Assembly (NCBI RefSeq): GCF_030704825.1
Contig: NZ_JAUYNX010000036.1
Coordinates: forward strand, 1 to 64,000
Reading direction: 5' to 3'
Source of the DNA: Brevundimonas sp.
GTDB lineage: Bacteria; Pseudomonadota; Alphaproteobacteria; Caulobacterales; Caulobacteraceae
DNA: 64,000 bases
Shown piece after piece: positions 38,043-48,866 of this stretch (position 1 is the stretch's first letter; each line of letters opens with the position of its first letter). The position numbers and the translations under genes are program-made. The notes beneath the pieces are model-generated. The model ran no database searches. It was given only the letters and a program-made list of their open reading frames with translations, and had not been told where the DNA came from.

Positions 38043-38827
38043 TCGCCCGGCAGGCACAGGGGACGCTTGCCGTCCGCGCGGATGAAGGCGGTGATCTCCA
38101 TGATCTCGGGCAGGTCGGCATAGCCGGCCTCGACCGCCTCGAGCCGGGCCGCGAAGGTCCCGCCGCCCTCGAACAGGTCGCGGTAGGCCGCCAGCAGCCG
38201 GCGAATGGCCGACTTGTCGTAGCCCTTGCGCTTGAGCCCGACCAGGTTGAGGCCGTGCAGGCGGGCGTGATTGCCCCAGGCCGAGCCATAGGGGATGACG
38301 TCGCGCGTCACCGCCGCCAGACCGCCGACGATGGCCCCCTGCCCCACGCGGCCGAACTGATGCACGGCGCACAGCCCGCCGAGGAAGACCCGGTCGCCGA
38401 TCACCGCGTGTCCGCCCAGGGTGGCGTGATTGGCGAAGGTGACATTGTCGCCCACCACCGCATCGTGACCTACATGGGCCCCGGTCATGAACAGACAGCC
38501 CCTGCCGATCTTCGTCAGGCCGCCGCCGCCCGGGGTGCCGCGATTGAAGGTGCTGTGCTCCCGCACCAGACAGTCCTCGCCGATCTCAAGACGGACGGGC
38601 TCTCCCTTGTATCCGCCGTGCTGCGGGTCGCCGCCGATGACGCAGAAGGGGTGGATGACCGTCCGCGCCCCGACCGTCGTGTCCCGCTGGACCACCGCAT
38701 GGCTGACCAGCCGCACTTCGTCCTTCAACACCACGCCGGGACCGACGGTGCACCATGGCCCGATCTCGACGCTGTCGGCGATCTGCGCGCCGGCGTCCAC
38801 GCTGGCCGTGGCGTGGACGCGGCTCAC
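38039..38827 (-). CDS. lpxA: UDP-N-acetylglucosamine acyltransferase
   Basis: A 262-residue left-handed beta-helix enzyme, with repeated hexapeptides from about 10 to 190, which adds the first hydroxyacyl chain in lipid A synthesis. The catalytic histidine region is FANHATLGGHAVIGD. The C-terminal helical domain follows LNLVGLKRKG. The start is a GTG overlapping the fabZ stop (GTGA). Confidence 0.96.
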   Translation of the reverse strand: MSRVHATASVDAGAQIADSVEIGPWCTVGPGVVLKDEVRLVSHAVVQRDTTVGARTVIHPFCVIGGDPQHGGYKGEPVRLEIGEDCLVREHSTFNRGTPGGGGLTKIGRGCLFMTGAHVGHDAVVGDNVTFANHATLGGHAVIGDRVFLGGLCAVHQFGRVGQGAIVGGLAAVTRDVIPYGSAWGNHARLHGLNLVGLKRKGYDKSAIRRLLAAYRDLFEGGGTFAARLEAVEAGYADLPEIMEITAFIRADGKRPLCLPGE

Positions 38828-39291
38828 GGCGCGACCGGCTGGTCGACCGTGACCATCATGGCGGCAAAATCCGCCTCGGAGGCCAGTTTGCCGTCGATGA
38901 AGGTCTCGCCGCGGAATTTGAAGATGTCGCCGCGCATCCGGGTCACCACCACCTGCATGCGCAGCTGGTCGCCGGGACGGGCCGGCCTGCGGAAGCGGAC
39001 GCCGTCGATCGACATGAACATGATCACCTTGCCCTCGACCGAGACGTCCATCGACTTGGACATCAGCAGGGCGCCGGTCTGGGCCATGGCCTCGATGATC
39101 ATCACGCCGGGCATGACCGGGTCGATCGGAAAATGGCCCGGGAAATAGGGCTCGTTGTGGGTGACGTTCTTGATGCCGGTGATCGAGGTGTTCGGCACGA
39201 AGTCCTCAGCCTTGTCGATCAGCAGGAAGGGATAGCGGTGCGGCAGCCTGCGCATCACCTCGGCGTAGTCGATCTTGCCGTCGTCGCTCAT
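38824..39291 (-). CDS. fabZ: 3-hydroxyacyl-ACP dehydratase FabZ
   Basis: A 155-residue hot-dog-fold dehydratase of fatty-acid elongation. Catalytic His53 (FPGHFP) and Glu67 (IIEAMAQ) are present. The ATG at 39291 fits the family N-terminus (LPHRYPFLLID follows); the longer frame overlaps lpxD and is not credible. It competes with LpxA for hydroxyacyl-ACP, which fits their overlap in one operon. Confidence 0.97.
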   Translation of the reverse strand: MSDDGKIDYAEVMRRLPHRYPFLLIDKAEDFVPNTSITGIKNVTHNEPYFPGHFPIDPVMPGVMIIEAMAQTGALLMSKSMDVSVEGKVIMFMSIDGVRFRRPARPGDQLRMQVVVTRMRGDIFKFRGETFIDGKLASEADFAAMMVTVDQPVAP

Positions 39292-39316
39292 CCTTCGGCC
39301 TTCCTCGCCGTCGGCG

Positions 39317-40321
39317 CTAGGAACGCGCCTTTCCGGACGCCTGTTTGGCGAGCCAGATCGCTTCGCGCAAGGACTGTCGGATCGGTTTGGCGGGATAGCC
39401 GGACCAGGTCTCGCCGGCCGGAATATCGGCCAGCACTCCGGCGCCGCCCGCGACCCGGGCCCTGTCGCCAATACGGATGTGGTCGCCGACGCCGGCCTGA
39501 CCGCCGAACATGACGTTGTCGCCCACGATGCAGGATCCGGAAATGCCGGTCAGCGCGGCCATCAGGCCGTTGCGGCCGATCACGCAGTTGTGGCCGATCA
39601 TGACCAGATTATCGATCTTGGTGTTCTCGCCGACGACCGTGTCATCGTAGGCGCCGCGGTCGATACAGGAATTGGCCCCGACGGTGACCCCGTCCTGCAG
39701 GATGACCCGGCCGAGTTGCGGAATGTCGACGGGACCGGCCTTCGAGGGGGCCGCTCCGAAGCCCGGCTCGCCGATGCGCGCGCCGGACAGCAGCCGGACG
39801 CGGTCGCCGATCAGGGCGAAGCCGACGCTGACGTTGGAGCCGATGACGCAATCGCGCCCGATCTGGACGCCCGCGCCGATGACGCTGTTGGCGCCGATAC
39901 GGCTGCCCCGTCCGATGCGGACGCCCTGGCCGAGGATCACGCCCGGCTCGAACACGACCGTATCGTCCTCGGCCGCCTCCCTGGGATCGGCGGCCTCGCC
40001 GATGCCGATGGCGCGGTGCAGGGCCAGCGAGGCCCGCGCCCAGGCGGCCTGGGGTTCGTTCGAAAGAATGACCGCCGCCGCGGCCGGGGCCGACTCCAGC
40101 GCCGTGGCAGGAACGATCACGCAGCCGGCCCGGGTCAGACCCAGGGCGGCGGCGAATTTACGGTCGCCCAGAAAGGCCACCTCCCCCGCGTCCGCGGACG
40201 CCAGCGGGGCGACGGCGGAGACCTGGCGATCTCCGCCCCGAATGACTTCGCCCCCGATCCGCCTGGCCAGCTCGGCGACGTCCAGCGCCGGCAGGCTGTC
40301 GAAGAAGCGCGGATCGGGCAT
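39317..40321 (-). CDS. lpxD: UDP-3-O-(3-hydroxyacyl)glucosamine N-acyltransferase
   Basis: A 334-residue enzyme of lipid A synthesis: an N-terminal uridine-binding domain (about 1-105), then a long left-handed beta-helix of hexapeptide repeats, with the catalytic His in [15 protein letters not shown]. It has the alphaproteobacterial length. It lies between skp and fabZ. Confidence 0.96.
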   Translation of the reverse strand: MPDPRFFDSLPALDVAELARRIGGEVIRGGDRQVSAVAPLASADAGEVAFLGDRKFAAALGLTRAGCVIVPATALESAPAAAAVILSNEPQAAWARASLALHRAIGIGEAADPREAAEDDTVVFEPGVILGQGVRIGRGSRIGANSVIGAGVQIGRDCVIGSNVSVGFALIGDRVRLLSGARIGEPGFGAAPSKAGPVDIPQLGRVILQDGVTVGANSCIDRGAYDDTVVGENTKIDNLVMIGHNCVIGRNGLMAALTGISGSCIVGDNVMFGGQAGVGDHIRIGDRARVAGGAGVLADIPAGETWSGYPAKPIRQSLREAIWLAKQASGKARS

Positions 40322-40328
40322 GGCGGCC

Positions 40329-40907
40329 TTATTGCTGCTGTTGGACCGGCACTTCGAGGCGGTTGAACGAAACCGACGGCAGCGCCGTGTTCAGGCGCTG
40401 GATGACCACGTCGGTCACGTCCATGGCCGGGTTGAAAATGTAGACGGCCGAACGGTCCAGCAGCACGCCGCAGCCCCGCTCCTGATAGACGGCGACCAGG
40501 ATCGGGTCCGCGGCCTGGGCGATGGTCCGGATCTGCATCTGCTGGGTGTACTGCAGCTCGGCCTGACGGCGTTGCTCCAGCTGTTGGGCCTCCTGGGCCC
40601 GTTGCTGCCAGGCGCGGCCGCGCGAGCCGTCGGGATCAGCCGTCTGGCCGCCCTGTTGAAGCGCCTGCATCTCGGTTTGCAGCGAAGCGGCGTAGGGAGC
40701 GAGCTCGCCCTGCACCTCGGTGACCAGCCGCTGCATGCCGGTCTGGACCGACTGTCCCGCCGTCGACTGGGCCAGCAGGCGGTCATTGTGGAACACGCAG
40801 ACGCCGGGGATGACCGGGCCGGGGTTGGCGGGGGCCTGGGCCTGGGCGGCGGCGGAGCCGGCGGCCAGGGAGGCGAGGGCGAAAGCGCCGATGGCGAACA
40901 GTTTCAT
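40329..40907 (-). CDS. skp: OmpH/Skp-family periplasmic chaperone
   Basis: A 192-residue protein with a signal peptide (1-24, ending GSAAAQAQ), a small beta part and a long Gln-rich coiled coil (about 60-130), the jellyfish-tentacle layout of Skp. It holds unfolded outer-membrane proteins for BamA, encoded directly upstream. The Gln-rich tail VQQQQ at the C-terminus is unusual but short. Confidence 0.9.
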   Translation of the reverse strand: MKLFAIGAFALASLAAGSAAAQAQAPANPGPVIPGVCVFHNDRLLAQSTAGQSVQTGMQRLVTEVQGELAPYAASLQTEMQALQQGGQTADPDGSRGRAWQQRAQEAQQLEQRRQAELQYTQQMQIRTIAQAADPILVAVYQERGCGVLLDRSAVYIFNPAMDVTDVVIQRLNTALPSVSFNRLEVPVQQQQ

Positions 40908-40940
40908 CTTGAACCTTTGGTGCGGGACACGGTCCCGCGG

Positions 40941-43415
40941 CTAGAACTGGGTTGAAGTCGAGAAGCGGAAGGTTTCGGTCTTGTCGTACTCTTCCTGACC
41001 AAGGATGGTGCTGAGGTCGAACCGGATCGGCCCCATGGGCGAGCGCCAGTGGATGCTCACGCCGGCGGAGGCCCGAAGCGCAAGCTCGTCGACGATGTTC
41101 AGATTCGGATTTCCGTTGGCGTCGACCGTATAGCGGTCATCGAGCAGGCCGAGGGTGCCGACGTCGGTGAACAGGGAGGTGCGGATGCCGTATTCTTCCG
41201 GAAGGCCGTTGGGAACGGTCAGCTCCAGCGTGCCGATGGCGTAGAAATTACCGCCCAGTGCGTCGTTGTTGGTGCCCGGCGTTATGTCGCGCGGACCGAT
41301 GCCCGCCGTCTCGAAGCCGCGGAAGCTGTTGCCGCCCTTGAAGAAGCGATCGTTGATCCGGATCGGGTCCCCGCCCCAGCCGCCGATATAGCCGGCCGAG
41401 GCCGTGGCCGTGACCACCCAGGCGGGCGTGATGCCCCAGTAGGCCGAGACGTCCGCCTCGGTCTTGATATAGTTCACGTCGCCGCCGATGCCGGCGAAAT
41501 CCTGACGCAACGAGCCCGTCCAGCCGCGGGTCGGCCTGACCGGATCGTTCCGGCGATCGACCAGCAGGGTGTAGCCGGCCGAGGAGTTCAGGAACGAGCC
41601 GACCTGGTCGCACAGGGCGTTTGAACCCGCGCCGGCGCCGGTGCAATAGCCCGTCGGGACAATGATCTCGTCGCTCTTGAGGAAGTAGCGGGTGCTCAGC
41701 AGGGTGTAGCCGTTCAGCGGATAGGAAAGGCGCACGCCGCCGCCGGTCGAACGGTAGTCGTAGGACGAATATTCGCTGAGATCGTAGCGCGAGTGGAAGG
41801 CGTCGAAACCGGCGCGGAGATCGCGGCCGAGGAATTTCGGCTCGGTGAAGCGGAAGTCGATCTGCTGGCGCAGCGAGCCCCATTCGACGCGCGCGACGAC
41901 GTTCTGGCCCCGGCCGCGGAAATTGCGCTCGGTGATGCCCAGGTTGACCACGAAGGAGTCCACCGAACTGAAGCCGGCGCCGACCGACAGTTCGCCGGTG
42001 GGCTGTTCGGTGACCGTGACATTGACCACGGACCGGTCAGGCGCCGAGCCGCGCGCCTCCTCGACGGTCACGTCCTTGAAGAAGCCCAGGGCCCGCAGAT
42101 TGTTGCGTGACCGTTCCAGCAGGGTGCGGTTGAAGGCGTCGCCCTCGGTCAGCATCATCTCGCGGCGGATGACGTTGTCCAGGGTGCGGGTGTTGCCGAT
42201 GACGTTGATCCGGTCGACGTAGACCCGCTGGCCCTCCTTGACGTTGAAGGTCACGTCGACGGTGTCGGTCTCGGAGTTCGCCCGATAGTTCGGCTCGATC
42301 TCGACGAAGGCGTAACCCGCCGACCCCGCCGCGAACGTCAGGGCGTCGACCGCCGATTCGATCTTGTCGCTCTCGTACAGGTCGCCGGTCCGGATCGGCA
42401 GCAGCAGTTTGAGGAAATCCGGATTCAGGCGGTCGTTCTCGGTGACCACGTCGACGGTTCCGAAATTGTAGCGATCACCCTCCTCCACGGTCATGGTGAT
42501 GGCGAAGGCGCTGTCGTCGGGGGCCAGCTCGGAGATCGCCGACAGGATCCGGAAATCGTAGTAGCCGCGGTTGGTGTAGAATTTCCGCAGTTGCTCGCGG
42601 TCGTAGTCCAGCCGGTTCGGATCGTAGTTGTCGTTGGTCGTGAACAGCCGCCACCAGGCCGACTGCGTGGTGACCATGACCTCGCGCAGGTCATTGTCGG
42701 AAAAGGCGCTGTTGCCCAGGAAGGTGATGGCCCGCACGCCGGTTTCCGGGCCCTCGTCGATCTCGAACACCACGTCGACGCGGTTCTGGTCCAGCTGGAC
42801 GATCTTGGGCGTGACGGTCGCGGAGATGCGGCCGGACAGGCGGTACAGTTCGACGATCTTGCCGACGTCTTCCTGAATCCGGGCGCGGGTATAGATGCCG
42901 CGCGGCTTCAGGGTGACCTCTTCGGTCAGCTTGTCCTCGCTGATCGCGCCGTTCCCCTCGAACACCACCTGGTTGATGATGGGATTTTCGACGATCTCGA
43001 CGACCAGGTCCCCGTTGGGCTGCACGCCCAGCTGGACGTCGGCGAACAGCTGGGTGCGGGTCAGTGTGCGCACCGCGACGTCCAGAACCGACGCGTCCAC
43101 GGTGTCGCCGGGCTGGATCGGCAGATAGGACAGCACCGTGGTCTGGTCGATGCGCTGGTTGCCGCGCACGAGAATCCGGTTGACCACCAGCCGCTCTTCC
43201 TGCGGCGGGCCCGGCTGGGGCGTCGGCGCGGGTTCGGCCTCGATCGGGGCGCCCGGCTGGATGGCCGGCGCGGTCTGGGCCAGGGCTGGACCGGCCAGTC
43301 CCGCGGCGACCGCAAGGGCCAGCAGGCTCGGGCTCAGGCCTCGGGCGAAACGGAGGGCGGACGCATCTTGTCGGATCATTCGGGAAACCATCGGGGGCTG
43401 GCGTCGGCTCGTCAT
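40941..43415 (-). CDS. bamA: outer membrane protein assembly factor BamA
   Basis: About 824 residues: a signal peptide ending GPALAQ, a proline-rich linker, five POTRA domains (about 75-425) and a 16-strand barrel ending in aromatic STQF. The barrel loop-6 motif shows as VRPTRGW. It inserts beta-barrel proteins in the outer membrane. The ATG at 43415 overlaps the rseP stop (ATGA); ATGs at 43391 and 43379 would also keep the signal peptide. Confidence 0.95.
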   Translation of the reverse strand: MTSRRQPPMVSRMIRQDASALRFARGLSPSLLALAVAAGLAGPALAQTAPAIQPGAPIEAEPAPTPQPGPPQEERLVVNRILVRGNQRIDQTTVLSYLPIQPGDTVDASVLDVAVRTLTRTQLFADVQLGVQPNGDLVVEIVENPIINQVVFEGNGAISEDKLTEEVTLKPRGIYTRARIQEDVGKIVELYRLSGRISATVTPKIVQLDQNRVDVVFEIDEGPETGVRAITFLGNSAFSDNDLREVMVTTQSAWWRLFTTNDNYDPNRLDYDREQLRKFYTNRGYYDFRILSAISELAPDDSAFAITMTVEEGDRYNFGTVDVVTENDRLNPDFLKLLLPIRTGDLYESDKIESAVDALTFAAGSAGYAFVEIEPNYRANSETDTVDVTFNVKEGQRVYVDRINVIGNTRTLDNVIRREMMLTEGDAFNRTLLERSRNNLRALGFFKDVTVEEARGSAPDRSVVNVTVTEQPTGELSVGAGFSSVDSFVVNLGITERNFRGRGQNVVARVEWGSLRQQIDFRFTEPKFLGRDLRAGFDAFHSRYDLSEYSSYDYRSTGGGVRLSYPLNGYTLLSTRYFLKSDEIIVPTGYCTGAGAGSNALCDQVGSFLNSSAGYTLLVDRRNDPVRPTRGWTGSLRQDFAGIGGDVNYIKTEADVSAYWGITPAWVVTATASAGYIGGWGGDPIRINDRFFKGGNSFRGFETAGIGPRDITPGTNNDALGGNFYAIGTLELTVPNGLPEEYGIRTSLFTDVGTLGLLDDRYTVDANGNPNLNIVDELALRASAGVSIHWRSPMGPIRFDLSTILGQEEYDKTETFRFSTSTQF

Positions 43416-44626
43416 GCGAACCCGCCGAGGAATTTGAACAGGCTCAGCTTCTGCAGGTCGTTCCAGGTGGCGAACAACATCAATCCCGCCAGCAAAGCAA
43501 GACCGACGCGATAGCCGACCTCCTGAACGCGGGCGGGGACTGGCCTGCGGGCCACAGCTTCATAGCCGTAGAACAGCAGGTGGCCCCCGTCGAGGACCGG
43601 TATCGGCAGCAGATTAACAATGCCAATTCCGATCGAAACTATGGCGGCGAAGCTGATAAACGTCAGGGCGAGGTTGCGGGCCATCCAGCCGGGATCGGGA
43701 TTCGCCGCCACCGCCTGCTGGGTGACGCCCCCGGCGGCCCTCGCGATTCCGATCGGGCCGCTCAGCAGATCGCCCGATTCCCTGCCCGCGAAGATGCGGC
43801 CGATATAGGTCCCGGTCGTGGCCACGGTCGTGCCGATGGTTTCGACGCCCTTGCCCGCGGCCTCGATGGGATTGAGCCGGCGGAAGCGAACGTCGGACTG
43901 CAGCGGGGCGAGGACAAGGCCGATACGGGCGACGCGCACCCTTCCGGCCAGTTCGTCCTGTTCCAGTCGCCGCGCCGGGGTAGCGACCAGGGTCACGTCC
44001 TGCCCTCCCCGATCGACAACGAACGTCAGGGGATCGCCCGCGCTGAGGATCACCGTATTGGTGACCTGCGCGCTCTCGAAGACGGGTCGCCCGTTCACGG
44101 ACCTGATCATATCCATGGGGCGGAAGCCCGCCTCGGCCGCCGGCGATCCCGGAGCCACCTGATAGACACGGGGCGGCGAGATCTGTTCGCCGACGACGCT
44201 GAAAAGCAGGGTGAAGAGCACCATCGACAGCAGGAAATTGGCCGCCGGTCCCGCGGCCACGATCAACGCCCTCTGCCAGATCGGCTTGAAATGGAAATAG
44301 TCGCGCTCGGCGCCAGGGCCGTTTTCCGCGATGACGCGCTGGCGCAGTTCGGCCAGACCCGCCTGGTCCGGTACGCTGGACGCGTCCAGATCGCCCGAAA
44401 ACTTGACGTACCCCCCCAGCGGAAGCCAGGCCAGCCGCCATTCCGTTCCGTGCTTGTCCGTGCGGGCGACGATGGTCCTGCCGAAACCGACGGAGAACCG
44501 GTCGATCTTCACGCCGAAGGCGCGCGCGACGAGGAAATGGCCCAGCTCATGGATGGTGACGATGAACGTCAGCACCAGCAGGAAGGGTACGGTGTAGAGC
44601 AGCGCCTGACCGAGAAAGCCCGTCAT
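43412..44626 (-). CDS. rseP: RseP/RIP-type site-2 zinc metalloprotease
   Basis: A 404-residue membrane protease. The zinc motif HELGH (26-30) is in the first helix, a PDZ domain (about 120-200) in the periplasm, and the third ligand motif NLLPIPVLDGGHLL near 350. It releases membrane-bound anti-sigma factors or signal peptides. The ATG at 44626 starts just before the first helix. It is in the usual dxr-rseP-bamA order. Confidence 0.95.
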   Translation of the reverse strand: MTGFLGQALLYTVPFLLVLTFIVTIHELGHFLVARAFGVKIDRFSVGFGRTIVARTDKHGTEWRLAWLPLGGYVKFSGDLDASSVPDQAGLAELRQRVIAENGPGAERDYFHFKPIWQRALIVAAGPAANFLLSMVLFTLLFSVVGEQISPPRVYQVAPGSPAAEAGFRPMDMIRSVNGRPVFESAQVTNTVILSAGDPLTFVVDRGGQDVTLVATPARRLEQDELAGRVRVARIGLVLAPLQSDVRFRRLNPIEAAGKGVETIGTTVATTGTYIGRIFAGRESGDLLSGPIGIARAAGGVTQQAVAANPDPGWMARNLALTFISFAAIVSIGIGIVNLLPIPVLDGGHLLFYGYEAVARRPVPARVQEVGYRVGLALLAGLMLFATWNDLQKLSLFKFLGGFA

Positions 44627-44649
44627 GCCGATAAGGGTCCCTCCGCCAT

Positions 44650-45846
44650 TCAGGCTGCCGCCGCGATGCCGCGAATGATCGATTCCGCCATCCGTCGCGC
44701 CTGCGCATCCACGGCCAGGGCCGCGTCGCAAGCGCTGTCGGAACCGGAATCCACCCCCGAGGCCGTCACGCGCGACAAGGTGTCGGCGACGACTGCGGCA
44801 ATATTGAGAAAGCCCAGCCGACGGTCAAGAAAGGCCAGGGCCGCGACCTCGTTGGCGGCATTGAACACGATGGGCGCCGCGCCGCCCGCCTGTAACGCCT
44901 CACGCGCGAGTTTCAACGCCGGAAAGCGATCCGCGTCGGGCGTCTCGAAGGTCAGCCGCCCCAGGGCGGCGAGATCGAGTTTGGGCGCGTTCCACGCCAT
45001 GCGATCCGGCCAGGCCAGGGCATAGGCGATCGGCGTCTTCATGTCCGGCGGCCCCATCTGGGCCAGGGTCGAGCCGTCGACGTATTCGACGAGGCTGTGA
45101 ATGATCGATTCCGGATGGACCACCACCTCGATCCGGTCGGCCGGCATGTCGAACAGATAGGCCGCCTCGATCGCCTCCAGCCCCTTGTTGGCCATGGTGG
45201 CGCTGTCGACCGAAATCTTGGCCCCCATGCTCCAGTTGGGGTGGGCCACGGCCTGCTCCGGGGTGATCGCCGCCAGCGCCGCGCGCGGCGTCGAGCGGAA
45301 CGGTCCGCCCGAGGCGGTCAGGACCAGCTTCGCGACCCTTTCGGGCGCATCGTGCGGAAAGACCTGGTGGATGGCCGAATGCTCGGAATCCACGGGAATC
45401 AACCGCCCGCCGGACCGTTGGACCCGCTCGATCAGCGCCGGACCGCAGCAGACGAGGCTTTCCTTGTTGGCCAGGGCCAGCGTTGCGCCGATCGAGGCCG
45501 CGGCCCAGGCCGATCTCAGGCCGGCGGCGCCGACGATGGCGGCCATGATCCAGTCGGCCGGCCGGACGGCGGCCTCGATCACGGCCTGATCGCCGGCGGC
45601 GGCCTCCACGCCGGTTCCCGCCAGGGCGGCGCGCAATTCGCCCAGACGGGCGGGATCGGCGGTGACGGCCAGTTTCGGCTTCCAGCGCCGGGCCTGTTCG
45701 GCCAGACGTGCGATATTGGCGCCGCCGGTCAGGGCCTCCACCTCGAAGGCGCCCGTGCCCGCGGCCTCGGCCTGGTCCATCAGGTCCAGCGTCGAACAGC
45801 CGACCGATCCGGTCGACCCCAGGACGGTGACGCGGCGGCGGATCAT
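44650..45846 (-). CDS. dxr: 1-deoxy-D-xylulose-5-phosphate reductoisomerase
   Basis: A 398-residue NADPH enzyme making 2-C-methylerythritol 4-phosphate in the MEP isoprenoid pathway. NADPH motif [14 protein letters not shown] begins at residue 8. The metal/substrate motif [11 protein letters not shown] and the flexible loop around [15 protein letters not shown] are present. The start overlaps the cdsA stop (ATGA). Confidence 0.96.
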   Translation of the reverse strand: MIRRRVTVLGSTGSVGCSTLDLMDQAEAAGTGAFEVEALTGGANIARLAEQARRWKPKLAVTADPARLGELRAALAGTGVEAAAGDQAVIEAAVRPADWIMAAIVGAAGLRSAWAAASIGATLALANKESLVCCGPALIERVQRSGGRLIPVDSEHSAIHQVFPHDAPERVAKLVLTASGGPFRSTPRAALAAITPEQAVAHPNWSMGAKISVDSATMANKGLEAIEAAYLFDMPADRIEVVVHPESIIHSLVEYVDGSTLAQMGPPDMKTPIAYALAWPDRMAWNAPKLDLAALGRLTFETPDADRFPALKLAREALQAGGAAPIVFNAANEVAALAFLDRRLGFLNIAAVVADTLSRVTASGVDSGSDSACDAALAVDAQARRMAESIIRGIAAAA

Positions 45847-46658
45847 GCTCCGCCTCCGAACACGCCGGCCAGCAGCCGCCCGCAGGCCACCACCACCACG
45901 GCGAACATCAGGCCGTCCACGCGGTCCAGCAGACCGCCGTGGCCTGGAATCAGCTTGCCCGCGTCCTTGACCCCGTAGCGCCGCTTCAGCGCCGATTCCC
46001 ACAGGTCTCCGGCCATGGTCGCCAACGCCGCCGCCAGCCCCAGCCCCGCGCCCCAGAGCGGGCCGATGTCCATGCGCAGGAAGGTCGCCAGAACCGCGCC
46101 TGCGGCCGTCCCGGCGGCCAGTCCGCCGATGAAGCCCGACCAGGTCTTGTTGGGAGAGAAACGGGGCCACAGCTTGGGTCCCCCGACCAGGCTGCCGACC
46201 AGATAGGCCATGATGTCCGACGCCCAGGCGATGGCGAAGGCGGACACGGTCCAGGCCAGGCCCGTCGCCGTGTCGACGTCACGCAGCCAGATCAGCAGGA
46301 CGGCCGGCCAGCCGAGGTAGAGCACGCCGTAGGCCGCATCCAGCGCCTCCTGGCCGCGATTGCGCGCGAACAGGCCGGCGGCCACGGCGCCGAAGACCAG
46401 CATGACCAGCGCCAGCGACAACTGCCCGGCATGCGCCGCCACCACGCCGGCGACGAGGCCGAAGGCCACCGCGCCGGCCATCACCCGCCAGGCCCGGGCG
46501 GCGCTCATCATCGCCCATTCGATGGCCAGCAGGGCGCAGGCCAGCAGCATGAGCGCGAGAAACCACATACCGCCGGCCCAGATGGCGAGCACGGCCGCCG
46601 GCGCCAGCACGACGGCGGAGGCGGCCCTCAGGCCAATGTCGCCGGCCTTGACCGCCAT
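45843..46658 (-). CDS. cdsA: phosphatidate cytidylyltransferase
   Basis: A 271-residue polytopic membrane enzyme making CDP-diacylglycerol for phospholipid synthesis. It has about eight hydrophobic helices, and the C-terminal signature (about 225-250) reads [18 protein letters not shown] and then LLDRVDGL. One-base overlap with uppS and four-base overlap with dxr. Confidence 0.95.
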   Translation of the reverse strand: MAVKAGDIGLRAASAVVLAPAAVLAIWAGGMWFLALMLLACALLAIEWAMMSAARAWRVMAGAVAFGLVAGVVAAHAGQLSLALVMLVFGAVAAGLFARNRGQEALDAAYGVLYLGWPAVLLIWLRDVDTATGLAWTVSAFAIAWASDIMAYLVGSLVGGPKLWPRFSPNKTWSGFIGGLAAGTAAGAVLATFLRMDIGPLWGAGLGLAAALATMAGDLWESALKRRYGVKDAGKLIPGHGGLLDRVDGLMFAVVVVACGRLLAGVFGGGA

Positions 46659-47425
46659 CAGCCGGCCGCGTGGGCGGGCGCGACAAGCCCGGTCGGCGCG
46701 GCCCGCCCCCCGAACCGGCGATCCCGGTTACGGTATTGTTCGACCACATCCGCCAGCGCTTCCGGCCCGTAGTCGGGCCACAGCACCTGCTGATAGACCA
46801 ACTCGGCGTAGGCGGCCTCCCAGAGCAGGAAGTTCGACAGCCGCTGCTCGCCCGAGGTGCGCACGATCACGTCGACCGGGGGGCCGCCGGCCGTGGACAG
46901 GCCCGCCCCAAGGGTCTCCTCGTCCAGGGGGCCGGTCGTCTCGCCCGCCAGGGCCCGGTCGACGTAGCGCCGGGCCGCATCGACGATGTCGGCCCGTCCG
47001 CCGTAGTTGAAGGCGACCTGAAGCAGGAATTTTTCGTTGTGCGCCGTGCTCGCCTCGGCGCGGTCGATGATGGCGGCGATGTCGTCGGGCAGGCCGGCGC
47101 GGCGGCCCAGCACCCGCACCCGTACCCCGGCGCGCTCGAGCCGCTTCAGGTCGCTGGCGACATAGGAGCGGACCAGCCCCATCAGGTCGGAGACTTCCTC
47201 CGCCGGCCGACGCCAGTTTTCGGTCGAGAAGCCGAACACCGTCAGACAGCGGATGCCGAACCGGGGAGCCGCCTCGACCGTGCGCTTCAGCGCCTGCACA
47301 CCCTCCCTGTGGCCCATGGCGCGCGGCAGGCCGCGCGCCTCGGCCCAGCGGCCGTTGCCGTCCATGATCAGGGCGACGTGGCGCGGTCCGTCAATCGGCG
47401 CGGGATGAAGGGGCTCGGCGGGCAT
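46658..47425 (-). CDS. uppS: undecaprenyl diphosphate synthase
   Basis: A 255-residue cis-prenyltransferase providing the lipid carrier for cell-wall synthesis. The catalytic motif IMDGNGRWA has Asp22. FGFSTENWRRP and the C-terminal RTSGEQRLSNFLLWEAAYAE (split at LSNFLLW) match the family. It lies 30 bases after frr. Confidence 0.96.
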   Translation of the reverse strand: MPAEPLHPAPIDGPRHVALIMDGNGRWAEARGLPRAMGHREGVQALKRTVEAAPRFGIRCLTVFGFSTENWRRPAEEVSDLMGLVRSYVASDLKRLERAGVRVRVLGRRAGLPDDIAAIIDRAEASTAHNEKFLLQVAFNYGGRADIVDAARRYVDRALAGETTGPLDEETLGAGLSTAGGPPVDVIVRTSGEQRLSNFLLWEAAYAELVYQQVLWPDYGPEALADVVEQYRNRDRRFGGRAAPTGLVAPAHAAG

Positions 47426-47455
47426 GCGACGCGTATCCTACGGCAATTCGCGCCG

Positions 47456-48013
47456 TCAAACCTGCATGATCTCAACTTCCTTGGCCCTCAAGGCCTCGTC
47501 GATGCGCTTGATGGCCGCGTCGGTGTCCTTCTGGACCTCGGTCTCCATCTTCTTCTGCTCGTCCTGGCTGATCTCGCCGGCCTTTTCGGCCTTCTTCAGG
47601 TCCTCGTTGGCGTCGCGGCGAACGTTGCGGACGGCGATCTTCTGCTGTTCGGTGTATTTGCCGGCCAGCTTGGCCAGGTCCTTGCGGCGCTCCTCTGTCA
47701 GCGGCGGCACGGGGATGCGCAGGGTCTGGCCGTCGACGATCGGGTTCAGGCCCAGGCCGGCCGCGCGGATGGCCTTCTCGACCGGCCCGACCATCGACTT
47801 GTCCCAGACGTTGACCGAGATCATGCGCGGCTCGGGCACGCTGATGGCCGCGACCGAGTTCAGCGGCGCGTTCGAGCCGTAGGCCTGGACCTGCACGGGA
47901 TCCAGCAGGCCGACGTTGGCCCGGCCGGTGCGCAGGCCGTTGAACTCTTCCTTCAGGGCGGCGACGGACTTGTCCATCCGCTCGCGATAGGTTTTCAGGT
48001 CAGGCTTGGCCAT
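47456..48013 (-). CDS. frr: ribosome recycling factor
   Basis: A 185-residue two-domain protein that splits post-termination ribosomes with EF-G. The [20 protein letters not shown] and VSVPEP-like [11 protein letters not shown] stretches lead into a long helical bundle ([17 protein letters not shown] onward). It is located between pyrH and uppS as in most alphaproteobacteria. Confidence 0.97.
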   Translation of the reverse strand: MAKPDLKTYRERMDKSVAALKEEFNGLRTGRANVGLLDPVQVQAYGSNAPLNSVAAISVPEPRMISVNVWDKSMVGPVEKAIRAAGLGLNPIVDGQTLRIPVPPLTEERRKDLAKLAGKYTEQQKIAVRNVRRDANEDLKKAEKAGEISQDEQKKMETEVQKDTDAAIKRIDEALRAKEVEIMQV

Positions 48014-48048
48014 GGTCGTTTCTCTCGCGTTTTCTTGGCTTTGAAGGC

Positions 48049-48789
48049 TCAGGCGGCCTTTTTGGATGAGATGACCGTGAAGGTCCCCTCCCCCGTCAAC
48101 GTCCGACGCAGCGAATTGTCTTCCCGGATCGAGAAGACCACGATCGGAATGCCCGAGTCACGCATCAGGGCGATGGCCGAGGCGTCCATGACCTTCAGGT
48201 CCTTCGCCAGCACGTCGTGATAGGTCAGGGTGTCGTACCGCGTCGCGGTCGGATCCTTCTTGGGGTCGGCGGTGTAGACGCCGTCCACGCTGGTGCCCTT
48301 CAGCAGGGCGTCGCAGCCCATTTCGGCGGCCCGCAGGGCGGCGCCCGAGTCGGTGGTGAAGAAGGGGGCGCCGACGCCGGCGGCGAAGATCACCACCCGG
48401 CCCTTTTCGAGATGGCGCAGCGCCCGGCGGCGCACATAGGGCTCGGCCACCGCGTTCATGGTCAGGGCGCTCTGCACCCGGGTCTGGACGCCGATCTTCT
48501 CCAGCGCCGCCTGCATGGCCAGGGCGTTCATGACGGTCGCCAGCATCCCCATATAGTCGGCGGTGGCGCGCTCCATGTCGCCGGCGGCCTTGCTCAGCCC
48601 GCGGAAGATGTTGCCGCCGCCGATGACGAGGCAGATCTCCACGCCCTCGCGCGCCACATTGGCCACGGCCTGGGCCACCGTGGCGACGGTCTTCATGTCG
48701 ATGCCATAGGCCTGATCGCCCATCAGCACCTCGCCCGAGACCTTGAGCAGGACGCGCTTGTAGAGAAACTCGGGCGGGGCGTCGGGCAT
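48049..48789 (-). CDS. pyrH: UMP kinase
   Basis: A 246-residue amino-acid-kinase-fold enzyme (UMP to UDP). The N-terminal [12 protein letters not shown], the [13 protein letters not shown] loop and the nucleotide site [15 protein letters not shown] are typical. It is first in the pyrH-frr-uppS-cdsA-dxr operon, with a good promoter just upstream. Confidence 0.97.
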   Translation of the reverse strand: MPDAPPEFLYKRVLLKVSGEVLMGDQAYGIDMKTVATVAQAVANVAREGVEICLVIGGGNIFRGLSKAAGDMERATADYMGMLATVMNALAMQAALEKIGVQTRVQSALTMNAVAEPYVRRRALRHLEKGRVVIFAAGVGAPFFTTDSGAALRAAEMGCDALLKGTSVDGVYTADPKKDPTATRYDTLTYHDVLAKDLKVMDASAIALMRDSGIPIVVFSIREDNSLRRTLTGEGTFTVISSKKAA

Positions 48790-48820
48790 GGGGCGGTCCT
48801 GGGGGCGGCGGATTCGGCTC

Positions 48821-48848
48821 CTTATAGGAAGCGAACCCGCCGGTTCAA
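48821..48848 (-). promoter_or_regulatory. predicted promoter of the pyrH-frr-uppS operon
   Basis: On the minus strand TTGAAC (48848-48843) and TATAAG (48826-48821) are 16 bases apart, about 30 bases before the pyrH start codon. It sits in the short gap behind rnj; a small inverted repeat GAACC/GGTTC overlaps the -35. Confidence 0.5.
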
Positions 48849-48866
48849 AGGCCTGACTGCCTAAAG